A DNA stretch of 64,000 nt from Paraburkholderia sp. BL9I2N2 (GTDB lineage: Bacteria; Pseudomonadota; Gammaproteobacteria; Burkholderiales; Burkholderiaceae), in assembly GCF_004339745.1 (NCBI RefSeq), contig NZ_SMGP01000001.1, positions 868,001 to 932,000 on the forward strand. The letters are read 5' to 3'. Of this stretch, positions 8,690 through 19,115 are shown one piece after another. The notes beneath the pieces are model-generated. The model saw nothing but the letters and a program-made list of their open reading frames with translations, did not search any database and had not been told where the DNA came from. Position 1 is the first letter of the stretch; each line of letters starts with the position of its first letter. The translations under genes and the position numbers were made by a program.

Positions 8690-9118
8690 AGGCTCTTGAG
8701 TTGTCTATTTCAAGATATCACTCGGGTTTTCAGACCGTTACCTGAAGCGGCATTCAGCAAATTTCGATATATCAAAATTAACGTGGCGAGGGCCCCGGAA
8801 AGTGCCGTCGAATCAATGATCTGACGATCACCTAGGGCGCATCTGACAGACCGTTGGGAAATGTGGGGGATTGTTAAATTTGCAGTGCGCCGTTCGTTTT
8901 CACGCGCGAAAATGAGCCTCTTGCAACTCATGGAAACGTTGACGGAAGGAGTCGCTTCGGTGTCCTTCTCGCGCGTCGATCCCGCGTCCTTTGCGCACGT
9001 CTCACGCTGCTCAATTCACGGGCAAACCCGGGTTTTTGCACATGACTCGCCGGGATCGGTAAAATGTTGGGTTGATCCACGGAAACTTGCCGTGGCGTAG
9101 CGGAAGGATTCCCCGAAC
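8690..9118. other. Intergenic region between the DUF2844 gene and bamC
   Basis: About 430 bp without a convincing gene. The part near 8700-8800 is AT-richer than its surroundings and probably holds the promoter of the DUF2844-DUF3443 pair, but no clear element was assigned. The bamC promoter candidate is at 9036-9065. Confidence 0.5.
9036..9065 (+). promoter_or_regulatory. Candidate sigma-70 promoter of bamC
   Basis: A -35 TTGCAC (9036-9041) and a -10 TAAAAT (9060-9065) are separated by 18 nt. The start codon is about 54 nt downstream of the -10 and carries its own Shine-Dalgarno sequence (GGAAGGA, 9102-9108). Confidence 0.55.
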
Positions 9119-10351
9119 ATGACTGATCTTCGTCTTACCAAGCGGTTTGCAGTAATGCTGATGGCAGGCGGTCTGGTCGCCGGCTGCGGCACCTCGTCGC
9201 CGACCAAAGTCGACTACAAGAGCGACTCGAAATCGAAGCAAGTGTCACTTGCCGTACCGCCGAACATGATCGATGAGACGGCCGATCAGCGTTCGTTGCC
9301 CCCGCAGGGCGGCGAAACCTCGTTGTCCGCGCTCAAAGAGGTTCAGGCGCAAGCCCCGTCGGCCAATTCCGTGGTGGTGGCGCCGGCGGTCAACGGCATG
9401 CATATCCAGCGCGACGGCACGGAAAGCTGGCTCGTCATCGACAACAAGGCGCCCGAGCAGGCATGGCCGCAGATCCGCCGCTTCTGGCAGGAACAGGGCT
9501 TCCTGCTGGTGGTCGACCAGCGCGACAAGGGCGTGATGGAAACCGACTGGAACGAAACGCACGCGCAGATCAACGAAGGCCTGATCCGCAACACGCTGTC
9601 CAAGGCCATGGGCAACAGCTACGTGACCTCGGAGCGCAACAAGTACCGCACGCGCCTGGAAGCGGCGCCGAACGGCGGCACGTACGTGTTCGTCAGCCAG
9701 AAGGGCATGCGCGAGGCGCTGACCGGCACGAACAACGATTCGAGCACGTGGGTGCCGAAGCCGAACGATCCGGGCCTCGAACAGGAATATCTGAAGCGGC
9801 TGATGGCGGCGCTGGCGTTGGCCGATTCGCGTTCGAAACCGGCCGACGCGCAAAACGCCGACCTGTCGGCCGGCGCGCAAACGGCGCCGAACACGGCTAC
9901 GGCGGGCGCCAAGTCGGCGGCGGCGGCCACGGCGGCGCAAAACGTCGCGCTGTCCGCCCAGCAACCCATGCCGGCTGGGGACGCGGCGAACGGCACCGAC
10001 GCTCAGCTCTCGTCGACGGAACTCACGCTCGGCGAGCCGTACGACCGCGCATGGTTGCGCGTGGGCCTCGCGCTCGACCGCAGCAACTTCACCGTCGACG
10101 ACCGCGATCTGACCCGCGGCCTGTATTTCGTGCGCTACGTCGATCCGAAGGACATGTCGTCGGCCGAACAGGGCTTCTGGAGCCAGGTTTTCCACGGCAA
10201 GAAGGAAAAAGTTGCCAAGCAGTATATGGTGAACGTGCGCGCGGTAACGCCTAACCAGACGCGCGTGGCTGTGGTCGACGACAAGGGCGCCATCGACCAG
10301 AGCCCGCAGGCCAAGCAGATCATGAGTTTGATGTCCGACCAGCTGCACTAA
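9119..10351 (+). CDS. bamC: Outer membrane protein assembly factor BamC
   Basis: A lipoprotein subunit of the BAM complex that inserts beta-barrel proteins into the outer membrane. The signal peptide ends in the lipobox VAGC. The N-terminal part contains the conserved unstructured region (LAVPPNMIDETADQRSLPP) that binds BamD in the E. coli protein. Two helix-grip domains follow (ESWLVIDNKAPEQAWPQIRRFW and GEPYDRAWLRVGLALDRSNF), joined by an Ala-rich linker. Length is 410 residues, somewhat longer than the enterobacterial protein because of the linker. In many relatives the gene follows dapA; here it has a long upstream gap and its own promoter candidate. Confidence 0.92.
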   Translation: MTDLRLTKRFAVMLMAGGLVAGCGTSSPTKVDYKSDSKSKQVSLAVPPNMIDETADQRSLPPQGGETSLSALKEVQAQAPSANSVVVAPAVNGMHIQRDGTESWLVIDNKAPEQAWPQIRRFWQEQGFLLVVDQRDKGVMETDWNETHAQINEGLIRNTLSKAMGNSYVTSERNKYRTRLEAAPNGGTYVFVSQKGMREALTGTNNDSSTWVPKPNDPGLEQEYLKRLMAALALADSRSKPADAQNADLSAGAQTAPNTATAGAKSAAAATAAQNVALSAQQPMPAGDAANGTDAQLSSTELTLGEPYDRAWLRVGLALDRSNFTVDDRDLTRGLYFVRYVDPKDMSSAEQGFWSQVFHGKKEKVAKQYMVNVRAVTPNQTRVAVVDDKGAIDQSPQAKQIMSLMSDQLH

Positions 10352-10378
10352 GGCTGCAGCAGTTGGAACGCTGTCTGA

Positions 10379-10417
10379 AAACCCGCCCGGCGATCACGCC
10401 GGGCGGGTTTTTTTATG
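10379..10417 (+). terminator. Intrinsic terminator of bamC
   Basis: A stem AACCCGCCCGGCG/CGCCGGGCGGGTT with an ATCA loop is followed directly by a run of T. It starts about 28 nt after the bamC stop codon. Confidence 0.9.
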
Positions 10418-10618
10418 CCTTGGGTTTCACGCAGTGCGTGGCCGACAAGAGCGCGGTCAACCCGCGTGCGCGTCTTTTTGCATGGTTCCCTGAATACCGG
10501 TCCGAACCGGAATTCGACGGGAGATGGCCATGCGTGATTCGTTACTGCGGCCGGCCTGATGGCGGGAAAGAGGAGAGTCGGCGACGCGGGGCAAGCGTCG
10601 CGCGACATGAAGCGGGTT

Positions 10619-11545
10619 TCAGGTGTCGGCGCGGCGGGTGCCGATCCACGGCAGACGCTTGATCACGCCGGTGGCGAGCGCGGTGCCGACCAGAATCACG
10701 CCGCAACCTTCCAGCATGCCGGGCGAGACGCTTTCGCCGAGAAACAACGCGCCCCACAGAATGCCGAAGATCGGAATGACGAAGGTCACCGTAATCGCAC
10801 GCGCCGGTCCGGCCACCGCGATCAGGTGGAAGAACAACATATACGCGACGCCGGTACAGGCGACGCCGAGCGCGATCACCGCGCCCCATGCGTGCAGCGA
10901 GATCGGCGCCACCGGCCAGTAGATGACGGCGAGCGGCAGCAACACGATGGTGGCGCCGGTCATCGTGCCGGTGGCGACAGTCAGCGCGTCGATGCCGGTC
11001 AGATGGCGCTTGGTGTAGTTGGCGGCGATGCCGTACAGCAGCGTGGCGCCGAGCGCCGCGCCGGCCGCGAGCGCGGTGGTGAGCGGCGTGGCCGGCGTGC
11101 CGTTCGGCGCGGCGAGCTGATCCCACACCAGCATCAGCACACCGAGAAAGCCGATCATCAGACCGAGTGTGCGCAGCGCGCTCAACCGGTCGCGCAGCCA
11201 CAGAAAGCCGACCAGCGCGCCCCACAGCGGCGTGCTCGCATTGATCACGGACGTGACGCCGGCTGACAGCGTCAACTCCGCATAGGCGAACAGACAGAAG
11301 GGCGCCGCCGAATTCAGAATGCCGACCACCAGCAGCGGGAAGGCCCGGGTGCGCAGGATCGTCGCGGATTGGCCCAGGGGGCGTCGCGCGATCAGCACGA
11401 TCGCGAGAAACGCCGCGCCGATGCCGACGCGCAGCGCCATCAACGGCGCCACGCCGAAGTCGGTGACGCCGACGCGGATAAACAGGAATGAGGCGCCCCA
11501 CAGGGCGGCGAGGATCAGCAACTGCAGCAGGTTTTTAGCATTCAT
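10619..11545 (-). CDS. EamA/DMT family exporter
   Basis: A 308-residue inner membrane protein with ten predicted helices in two EamA repeats. It begins MNAKNLLQLLILAALWGASFL, and the WGASFLFIRV motif is typical of the N-terminal repeat. The second repeat ends IPIFGILWGALFLGESVSP, the usual final-helix motif GxxFLGE. Such proteins export metabolites or amino acids; no substrate can be read from sequence. The longer frame upstream of 11545 lacks a hydrophobic start. It is convergent with bamC. Confidence 0.85.
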   Translation of the reverse strand: MNAKNLLQLLILAALWGASFLFIRVGVTDFGVAPLMALRVGIGAAFLAIVLIARRPLGQSATILRTRAFPLLVVGILNSAAPFCLFAYAELTLSAGVTSVINASTPLWGALVGFLWLRDRLSALRTLGLMIGFLGVLMLVWDQLAAPNGTPATPLTTALAAGAALGATLLYGIAANYTKRHLTGIDALTVATGTMTGATIVLLPLAVIYWPVAPISLHAWGAVIALGVACTGVAYMLFFHLIAVAGPARAITVTFVIPIFGILWGALFLGESVSPGMLEGCGVILVGTALATGVIKRLPWIGTRRADT

Positions 11546-11951
11546 CGAGGTGGCGCCGCGCGCGGTTGAGTCGAGACGCCTGCGCATCGTAGCAGCGCAA
11601 TCATGCGAAACGTTTCAGGCTGGAATGAAACGGCAAGATATGGGAGAGGCAAGGCGTCTGGTAATTGTCCATCGTAAGCGCAGCGGCGCTCTGGGCAAAA
11701 CGAGCAATTCTCACGCTGATGTGAGAAATATTGCGATCAAGGCGGTGGGATGGGACGAAGCGCTAAGAAAGGATAGGGGCTCGAGCGAAGAAGCGTGAGT
11801 TATTTTGCGGCAGCGCATCAGCGGCAAATGGTCGGGATGGTCATCCTCGCATCCTTGAAGCGGCGCGCGCTAGTGAGCGCGCGGCCGCCGGTTGGCGAGA
11901 GTGCATCCTACCAGGCGGGTTGTGAGAGTTGAGCAACCCGCCCAACCCGCC
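11546..11951. other. Intergenic region with inverted repeats
   Basis: About 400 bp between the EamA gene (its upstream side) and the 3' end of lldP. No convincing gene. It contains TTCTCAC/GTGAGAA (11708-11727), a GC-rich palindromic stretch near 11862-11883, and GGCGGGTTG/CAACCCGCC (11914-11942). The last may terminate lldP on the minus strand, although no T-run follows. Confidence 0.5.
11708..11727. promoter_or_regulatory. Perfect inverted repeat, operator candidate
   Basis: Two 7-bp arms, TTCTCAC and GTGAGAA, are separated by 6 nt. The site is about 165 bp upstream of the EamA gene start. It could be a dimeric repressor site; no regulator gene is adjacent. Confidence 0.3.
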
Positions 11952-13550
11952 TCAGTGCGGAATCATCCACTGCAAGAAATTCTGCTGCAGCCACACCAGC
12001 ACACCAAGCAGTACCGTCAACAGAATCGAATGCTTGAAGGTTTTGGCGAACACCACGCCTTCCTTGCCTTTGAGTTCGGTGGTCGCCACCCCGGTCGAGA
12101 TGTTCTGCGGTGAGATCATCTTGCCCATCACACCGCCCGACGAGTTCGTCGCCGCCATCAGAATCGGGTTGAGATTCAACTGATTGGCCGCCACCACCTG
12201 CAGGTTGCCGAACAGCGCGTTGCCCGACGTGTCGCTGCCGGAGAGGAACACCGCGACCCAGCCGAGGAACGCCGACACCAGCGGAAAGAACGGTCCGACC
12301 GACGCGACGCCCAGCCCGAGCGTGTACGTGAGCCCAGAGTAGTTCATCAGATACGCGAGCCCGACAATGGTCGCCACCGTCAGGATGGCGATGCGCGTCT
12401 GCACCCACGTGTCGGCGATGGCCGCGCCGAACTCGCGCGGGCTCAGTTTGACCACGAACGCCGTGATGAGCGCGGCGACCAGAATGGCGGTGCCGGTGGC
12501 GAGCGGCTGGAAGTCCCACACCGCGCCGTACGGCGTGTTGTACAGCGTGATGAACACGGCCTTGTCGAGGCCGGGCCACGGCACCTTGACGTCGCCGATC
12601 AGGAAGATCTTCGCCACGGTCCAGACGATCACCACCACCGATACGATGATCCACGGATACCAGCCCTGGCCGCCGCCGATCTTGCCGCGCACTTCGCCCA
12701 CGCGGTCGATGTTGATCGCGAACTTCGGATCCGCCGCGGGCTTCCAGACGCGCAGGAAGGCGATCGTCAGAATGAGCGAGACCATCGACGACAACACGTC
12801 GGTCAGGCTGTAGTTCACATAGTTGGACGCGACGAACTGCGTCAGCGCGAAGCTCGCGCCCGACACCAGCAGCACCGGCCACACCCGCAGCATGTTGCGA
12901 AAGCCCGCATAGACGCTGATCACATAGAAGGGCAGCAGGAAGGCGAAGAACGGCAACTGGCGGCCGACCATCTTGGCGAGCGAATCGGCCGGCAAATGCG
13001 TGACCGCGCCGAGCACGGTGATCGGCACGCCGAGCGCGCCGAACGCGACCGGCGCGGTATTGAAGATCAGCGTGAAGGTGAGCGCTTCGAGCGTGGGAAA
13101 GCCGAGCAGAATCAGCAGCGAACTGGTGATGGCGACCGGCGTGCCGAAGCCGGAAATCCCTTCGAGCAGCGCGCCGAACGAAAACCCGATCACCACCAGC
13201 ACTACGCGCCGGTCGTTCGGCAGGTTGTCGATCATCCACATGCGAAAGGCCGCGAAGCGGCCCGAGCGCTGCGAGATGTTGTAAAGCAGGATCGCGGTGA
13301 ACACGATCCACATGACCGGCCAGCAGGCGAACACCGCGCCGGCGACCACCGAATCGACCGCGAGTCCCACTGGAAACTGCCAGACAAGGATCGCCACGAT
13401 CAGGCCGACGATCAACCCCGCGAGCGACGCCTGCCATGCCGGCCGGCGCGCCCAGCCAAGCAGAAGCAGCACGACGATGATCGGTAACGCCGCGACTAGA
13501 AACGATGGCAATAGCGAGTTGCCGACCGGAGTGAGTAGTTGGTGAAACAT
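11952..13550 (-). CDS. lldP: L-lactate permease
   Basis: A proton-coupled L-lactate/glycolate uptake system of the LctP family, 532 residues with 12 or more helices. Family motifs include SGRFAAFRMWM, FGALLEGISGFGTPVAI, FNTAPVAFGALGVPI and SGSDTSGNALFGNLQ near the C terminus. The ATG at 13550 has a strong Shine-Dalgarno sequence (AAGGAG, minus strand). No lactate dehydrogenase or LldR-type regulator lies beside it, so it appears to be a stand-alone transport gene. Confidence 0.92.
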   Translation of the reverse strand: MFHQLLTPVGNSLLPSFLVAALPIIVVLLLLGWARRPAWQASLAGLIVGLIVAILVWQFPVGLAVDSVVAGAVFACWPVMWIVFTAILLYNISQRSGRFAAFRMWMIDNLPNDRRVVLVVIGFSFGALLEGISGFGTPVAITSSLLILLGFPTLEALTFTLIFNTAPVAFGALGVPITVLGAVTHLPADSLAKMVGRQLPFFAFLLPFYVISVYAGFRNMLRVWPVLLVSGASFALTQFVASNYVNYSLTDVLSSMVSLILTIAFLRVWKPAADPKFAINIDRVGEVRGKIGGGQGWYPWIIVSVVVIVWTVAKIFLIGDVKVPWPGLDKAVFITLYNTPYGAVWDFQPLATGTAILVAALITAFVVKLSPREFGAAIADTWVQTRIAILTVATIVGLAYLMNYSGLTYTLGLGVASVGPFFPLVSAFLGWVAVFLSGSDTSGNALFGNLQVVAANQLNLNPILMAATNSSGGVMGKMISPQNISTGVATTELKGKEGVVFAKTFKHSILLTVLLGVLVWLQQNFLQWMIPH

Positions 13551-13883
13551 CACGTCTCCTTCGTTGTTGTTCGGACTCGACGCGGCACTACGCACTACGG
13601 GACGCGTCGATCTGGCATGACGGATGGGCGTCCGCGGCACGTGGGAGCGGCCGGGATCGCTTATTTAAACAGGTACTGCGTGCGGCCTACCAAGCATAGA
13701 ACCCAGTCGGGCCGCGTCAAGAAGGGAAACTACGGGCGATGCGGATGGGCGCTGGGAGCGCGTCTTGCGCGGGTTGGGCGGCGCGGCACGCACTGCGCGA
13801 TGCCGTGCAGGCACCGCACGGCCGGAATCTGCCGTGCGAGCGCACCGAGTGAAGATCAGGAACCTGGACTGCGCCGGCGGGCG
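13551..13883. other. Intergenic region upstream of lldP
   Basis: About 330 bp between lldP and the next minus-strand gene. It must hold the lldP promoter, but no element is clear enough to assign, and no gene or RNA was recognised. A long plus-strand reading frame covers it and runs antisense through the next gene; this looks like a GC-driven shadow. Confidence 0.4.
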
Positions 13884-14381
13884 TCAATGCCAATGGCCGT
13901 GACCGCCCCATCCACCGTGGCCGCAACAGTAGCCACCGAAGCCGAAGCCGATCGAGACCGACGGTCCATACCAGCCCGGATAGCCGTAATAAGCCGGATA
14001 GACCGGCGGCGGGTAGTAGGCGGGATAGGGCGGCGCCACATAAACGGGCGGGGCGGCGACCGCGTAAGTCGGGGGCGGGCCTTGCTGGCCCGTCTGCGCC
14101 TGCTGTTGCTGCTGCTGTTGTTGCTGTTGTTGCGCGGCGGAGGAATCGTCTTGCCCGACCGGCACCGCCTGCTGGGTACCGGCTGCGGGCACCGTGGCGT
14201 AGTATGGATAAGCGCCGCCCGGATAGTAGCCGTACGGGTAATAGCAACCGGACAAGGTGAGTACACAGACCGCGCCACCGAGCGCCATGCCTGTTTGCGA
14301 AAGACGCGGGAGAGACCTGGAAAAGCGCAGCGGCAACCGCTGGCCGATCGCGCACACCGTATTGATGAGGCGGGACTTCAT
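13884..14381 (-). CDS. Lipoprotein-like protein with poly-Gln and Tyr/Pro/Gly-rich regions
   Basis: A 165-residue protein starting MKSRLINTVCAIGQRL with a hydrophobic segment ending LTLSGCYY, a good lipobox after an unusually long N-region. The mature part has three low-complexity zones: YYPYGYYPGGAYPYY, eleven consecutive Gln (14100-14132) and a Tyr/Pro-rich tail ending GFGFGGYCCGHGGWGGHGHWH. No catalytic domain is seen. It resembles small Tyr/Gly-rich surface or envelope proteins of Burkholderia annotated as hypothetical. The His/Gly tail might bind metal, which is speculative. Confidence 0.65.
   Translation of the reverse strand: MKSRLINTVCAIGQRLPLRFSRSLPRLSQTGMALGGAVCVLTLSGCYYPYGYYPGGAYPYYATVPAAGTQQAVPVGQDDSSAAQQQQQQQQQQQAQTGQQGPPPTYAVAAPPVYVAPPYPAYYPPPVYPAYYGYPGWYGPSVSIGFGFGGYCCGHGGWGGHGHWH
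14100..14132. repeat. Poly-glutamine codon repeat
   Basis: Eleven consecutive Gln codons, CAG and CAA mixed, on the minus strand inside the lipoprotein gene at 13884-14381. Changes in copy number would stay in frame. Confidence 0.85.
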
Positions 14382-14632
14382 GACGCGCTCCTGGTTGAAT
14401 CGAACGCCGCCATTAGGGGCGTCACGGCACCAGCTTACGCCGTCGCCGCGCCCAGAGGATTGCAAAACCGTAACGGCTTATTTCACCTCATTGCAGCGCG
14501 CGTCGCGATTCGAAGCGAGGGCGCGTCACTAGTGTTATCCGAGAGCGGCTGCGCGAGTTATTCGTGCGCCGGGCGTCGCACAACTCACGCTTGCCTCATA
14601 CATAAACATTGCGCGATGACCCGCCGTACCCC

Positions 14633-14846
14633 TTACTTGCCCACCTCGTGTCCGATGACCCCGCCCGCCGCCGCGCCACCAATGGTCGACAGCGCATTGC
14701 CGCCGATCGCCGCGCCTGCCGCGCCACCCAAGCCCGCGCCGATTGCCGTATCGCGCCCCTGACGGCTCATGCCTTTCGCATGCGGAAAGGCTCACCACGA
14801 CTGCCACGATGGCCGCAAACGTACCGATTTGACGTATCGATTTCAT
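14633..14846 (-). pseudogene. Glycine-zipper (OsmB-like) lipoprotein with a 1-nt frameshift
   Basis: The first frame encodes a lipoprotein signal (MKSIRQIGTFAAIVAVVVSL, lipobox LSAC) and then loses similarity. The +1-shifted frame resumes at MSRQGRDTAIGAGLGGAAG and ends GGVIGHEVGK, a glycine-zipper tail typical of small OsmB-like osmotic lipoproteins. Removing one A from the AAA just after the lipobox Cys (minus strand GCGAAAGGC) restores one reading frame of 70 residues. The shift lies inside a near-perfect hairpin (GCCTTTC...GAAAGGC). It may be a real pseudogene or a base error. Confidence 0.7.
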
Positions 14847-15009
14847 GATGTCGACTCCAGTAGTTATGGTTGGAAGTAGTCCCGTCCTTGCATTTGATGT
14901 TATCGCCGCATCCCGTATCCGGATGTATGCGCTTGTCAGCGAACCGACGGTTTCGTAATCAAATGTTTCCCTCCATTTAGCATGCGGCGTGCCCGGACGC
15001 CATAGACGC

Positions 15010-15032
15010 AAAAGCCCGCCAGTGGCGGGCTT
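15010..15032 (-). terminator. Intrinsic terminator of thiC
   Basis: On the minus strand a stem AGCCCGCCA/TGGCGGGCT is followed by TTTT. It lies about 70 nt after the thiC stop codon. Confidence 0.8.
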
Positions 15033-15101
15033 CGATGCTGCGACGCAGTGGTCTGGCGGATCGAGTGGCGTAACAACGACGCTCGATCCGCGCCCCGAAC
15101 C

Positions 15102-17042
<1,941 letters not shown>

Positions 17043-17142
17043 CTATGCAAAGCTATGTGGGGCCGCTAAGCAGGAGACGAGACGGAAGTAGTCGGAATTC
17101 GCGAGAGATGAGGCGATAGAGCCAAGGTGCGAAATCCGTACG

Positions 17143-17238
17143 CTTCCCTGCGCTGGCATTATCCAGATCAGGTTCAAAGGGTATTTCTCACCCACGCAGC
17201 ACGGACCTCCAACCTCCGTGCGACGCAGGACCCCCGCG
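17143..17238 (-). ncRNA. TPP (THI-box) riboswitch
   Basis: On the minus strand this region contains the conserved THI-box segments: GGGGGTCC at the 5' end, GGGTGAGAAATACCC in the pyrimidine-sensor helix, then CCTTTGAACCTGATCTGG, ATAATGCCAGCG and CAGGGAAG. It lies about 110 nt upstream of thiC and should repress it when thiamine pyrophosphate is abundant. No strong terminator was found between it and thiC, so control of translation initiation is plausible. Confidence 0.93.
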
Positions 17239-17396
17239 TTAGCAGCGCACACGATACACCGGCCGCCCGCTGCTTGGCAACCCATCTTGAAAAGTCGGAT
17301 GATGGATATAACAGCGGGCCGCCACGCACTTTTCTTGAATTGACGGGGCAGCCGGAGATGCTGCGGCAAAAATTTTGCGTTGCGCGCGAGCGTTGC

Positions 17397-17807
17397 TTAC
17401 AGCGTGAAATCGTCGGCGGCTTCGGGTTGAAACAGGATCTTTTCCAGCTTCAGCACTTTCTCCGTGCCGCTTGGCGGCGTGAAGCGGATGCGCTCGCCGC
17501 GTTTGGCGCCGAGCAAGGCGAGGCCGGCGGGAGAGAACACATTCAGGCGGCCGTGCGAGAAGTCCGCATTGGGCGGATAAACCACGGTCCAGGTCATGTG
17601 CTCGCCGCTGGTTTCGTCGACCAGCGTGGCTTGCGAATTCATCGTGACGACGTTGGCCGGTATCTCGCGCGACTCGACGATCACGGCGCGTTCCAGCACG
17701 TCGTCGAGCATGTCTTGCAAACGCGTGTCCGCGCCGGGCGCGGCGGCGTGTTTCTCGAGACGGGCGACGTCGAGTTCGGTGAGGTAACAGGTTTTCGTCT
17801 TTTTCAC
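17397..17807 (-). CDS. rnk: Rnk-type regulator of nucleoside diphosphate kinase
   Basis: A 136-residue GreA/GreB-related protein that binds RNA polymerase. It has a short N-terminal coiled coil (ELDVARLEKHAAAPG...LQDMLDDVLERA) and the GreA C-terminal-like fold (VTMNSQATLVDE, TWTVVYPPNAD, FSPAGLALLGAKRGERI). The start is GTG at 17807, supported by TTGGAG 9 nt upstream; there is no ATG at this position. It is transcribed in the same direction as thiC but upstream of the riboswitch, probably as a separate unit. Confidence 0.85.
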   Translation of the reverse strand: MKKTKTCYLTELDVARLEKHAAAPGADTRLQDMLDDVLERAVIVESREIPANVVTMNSQATLVDETSGEHMTWTVVYPPNADFSHGRLNVFSPAGLALLGAKRGERIRFTPPSGTEKVLKLEKILFQPEAADDFTL

Positions 17808-18242
17808 GAGGGGTACTCCAATTCGATCTGCATTTGAGGGGACAGCGTGCGGATGAGATCGGCCCGGAGCCCGACAACGCGGCCCAGGCAATGGAGCGAG
17901 CAGCGTTAGATCGGGCGCCGGGCGGCGTGGAGCGGGAGCGTTCGGGACGGCTCACCGGCGCGACGCGGCATGAGTTCCGCGCGCGCGCAACCGGTTGCGC
18001 GACGGGGGCGCAAGCGGAAGAAGGCACGGGAAGTCGGAAAGCGCATCGAGGTAGCCGGCAGGTAGCGAAAGAGAGTGAAGAGGGCGCCGCCATCAATCTG
18101 AATGGGCGCGATCGAAAGCTCAATGTTAGCACGGGGTCGTGCGTCCCTCGACTCGGTCGAGTTTCAAGAAAAAAGTTGGAAACGGACTGTCATAACCGGC
18201 CGTGCGATTCGACAAACGTGCGGATCCTGATCGGAGCACGTC
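17808..18242. other. Intergenic region between rnk and the DUF1223 operon
   Basis: About 435 bp between divergent transcripts. It must hold promoters for both, but no sigma-70 element is clear. An imperfect repeat CGACTCGGTCGAG lies near 18150. No gene or structured RNA was recognised. Confidence 0.4.
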
Positions 18243-19085
18243 ATGCAAACCGCCGCACCCCGCCGAGACTGTCGGCGCTTCACCCGAATCATCGCGCTCG
18301 GCCTCGCGCTGACCATGCTCGCGGCCAGCGGCCTCGCGACTGCCGCCGGCGCCATCTGCAGCGCGCATAGCCCGGTGCATCGCGTGGCGCTGGTCGAGCT
18401 GTACAGCAGCGAAGGCTGCAACAGCTGCCCACCCGCCGATAACTGGCTGAGCCAATGGAAGAATAGCGGCGCGGCGCAAAGCATCGTACCGTTGGCGCTG
18501 CATGTGGACTATTGGAACAGCCTCGGCTGGACTGACCGCTTCTCGCAACATCGCTTTACTGAACGTCAGCAAACGCTCACCGATCTTGCCGGCGGCCACA
18601 CCATCTACACGCCGGAAATCTTTGTCTCCGGACGCGAATTGCGCAGCTGGTCGCAACGCGACAGTTTTCAGAGCCGCGTCGGCAAGGTCGTCGCCGAGCC
18701 GGCGCAAGCGAATGTCGCGCTGGAGCTCAAAGGGCAGGCGCCGGGCGCGTTCAATGTCGCGGCGCAATTCACCAGCAAGGCAGCGGACACAGGGGGCCAA
18801 CTGGACGCCTACCTGGCCGTTTATGAAAACTCGCTGAGCTCGCAAGTGGGCGCCGGCGAAAACCGCGGCGCCACCTTGCATCACGAACGAGTCGTGCGGC
18901 AATGGATCGGCCCGGTGCCGCTGGTCGCGGGCAGCGCGCAGATCCGCCGCGATATCCGCATCCAGGACACCGCCGCGGATGCCAGCGTCAACGCGCCCGC
19001 CGACCGGTTCGGTGTGGTCGCCTTCGTCGAAAACGCGGCGAACGGCGAGGTCCTGCAGGTGGCCGAACTGGCCGCGTGCCCTTGA
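18243..19085 (+). CDS. DUF1223 thioredoxin-fold exported protein
   Basis: A 280-residue protein with a signal peptide (hydrophobic IIALGLALTMLAASGLATAAGA). The mature N-terminal part has VALVELYSSEGCNSCPPADNWL, where the CNSC pair sits as in a thioredoxin-like active site, followed by HVDYWNSLGWTDRF and the predicted cis-Pro region YTPEIFVSG. This is the DUF1223 pattern. It is probably a periplasmic thiol protein. It is the first gene of an operon with a cytochrome b and a molybdopterin oxidoreductase (31- and 40-bp gaps), suggesting a redox role. Confidence 0.8.
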   Translation: MQTAAPRRDCRRFTRIIALGLALTMLAASGLATAAGAICSAHSPVHRVALVELYSSEGCNSCPPADNWLSQWKNSGAAQSIVPLALHVDYWNSLGWTDRFSQHRFTERQQTLTDLAGGHTIYTPEIFVSGRELRSWSQRDSFQSRVGKVVAEPAQANVALELKGQAPGAFNVAAQFTSKAADTGGQLDAYLAVYENSLSSQVGAGENRGATLHHERVVRQWIGPVPLVAGSAQIRRDIRIQDTAADASVNAPADRFGVVAFVENAANGEVLQVAELAACP

Positions 19086-19115
19086 TCACCGCCTCTGCGC
19101 ACACAGGAGATTCTC

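Noticed and set aside
13539..14762. A 407-codon plus-strand frame across the poly-Gln lipoprotein gene.
   Set aside because: Its translation is Arg-rich and shows a poly-Leu run that is simply the antisense of the Gln repeat; no ribosome site.
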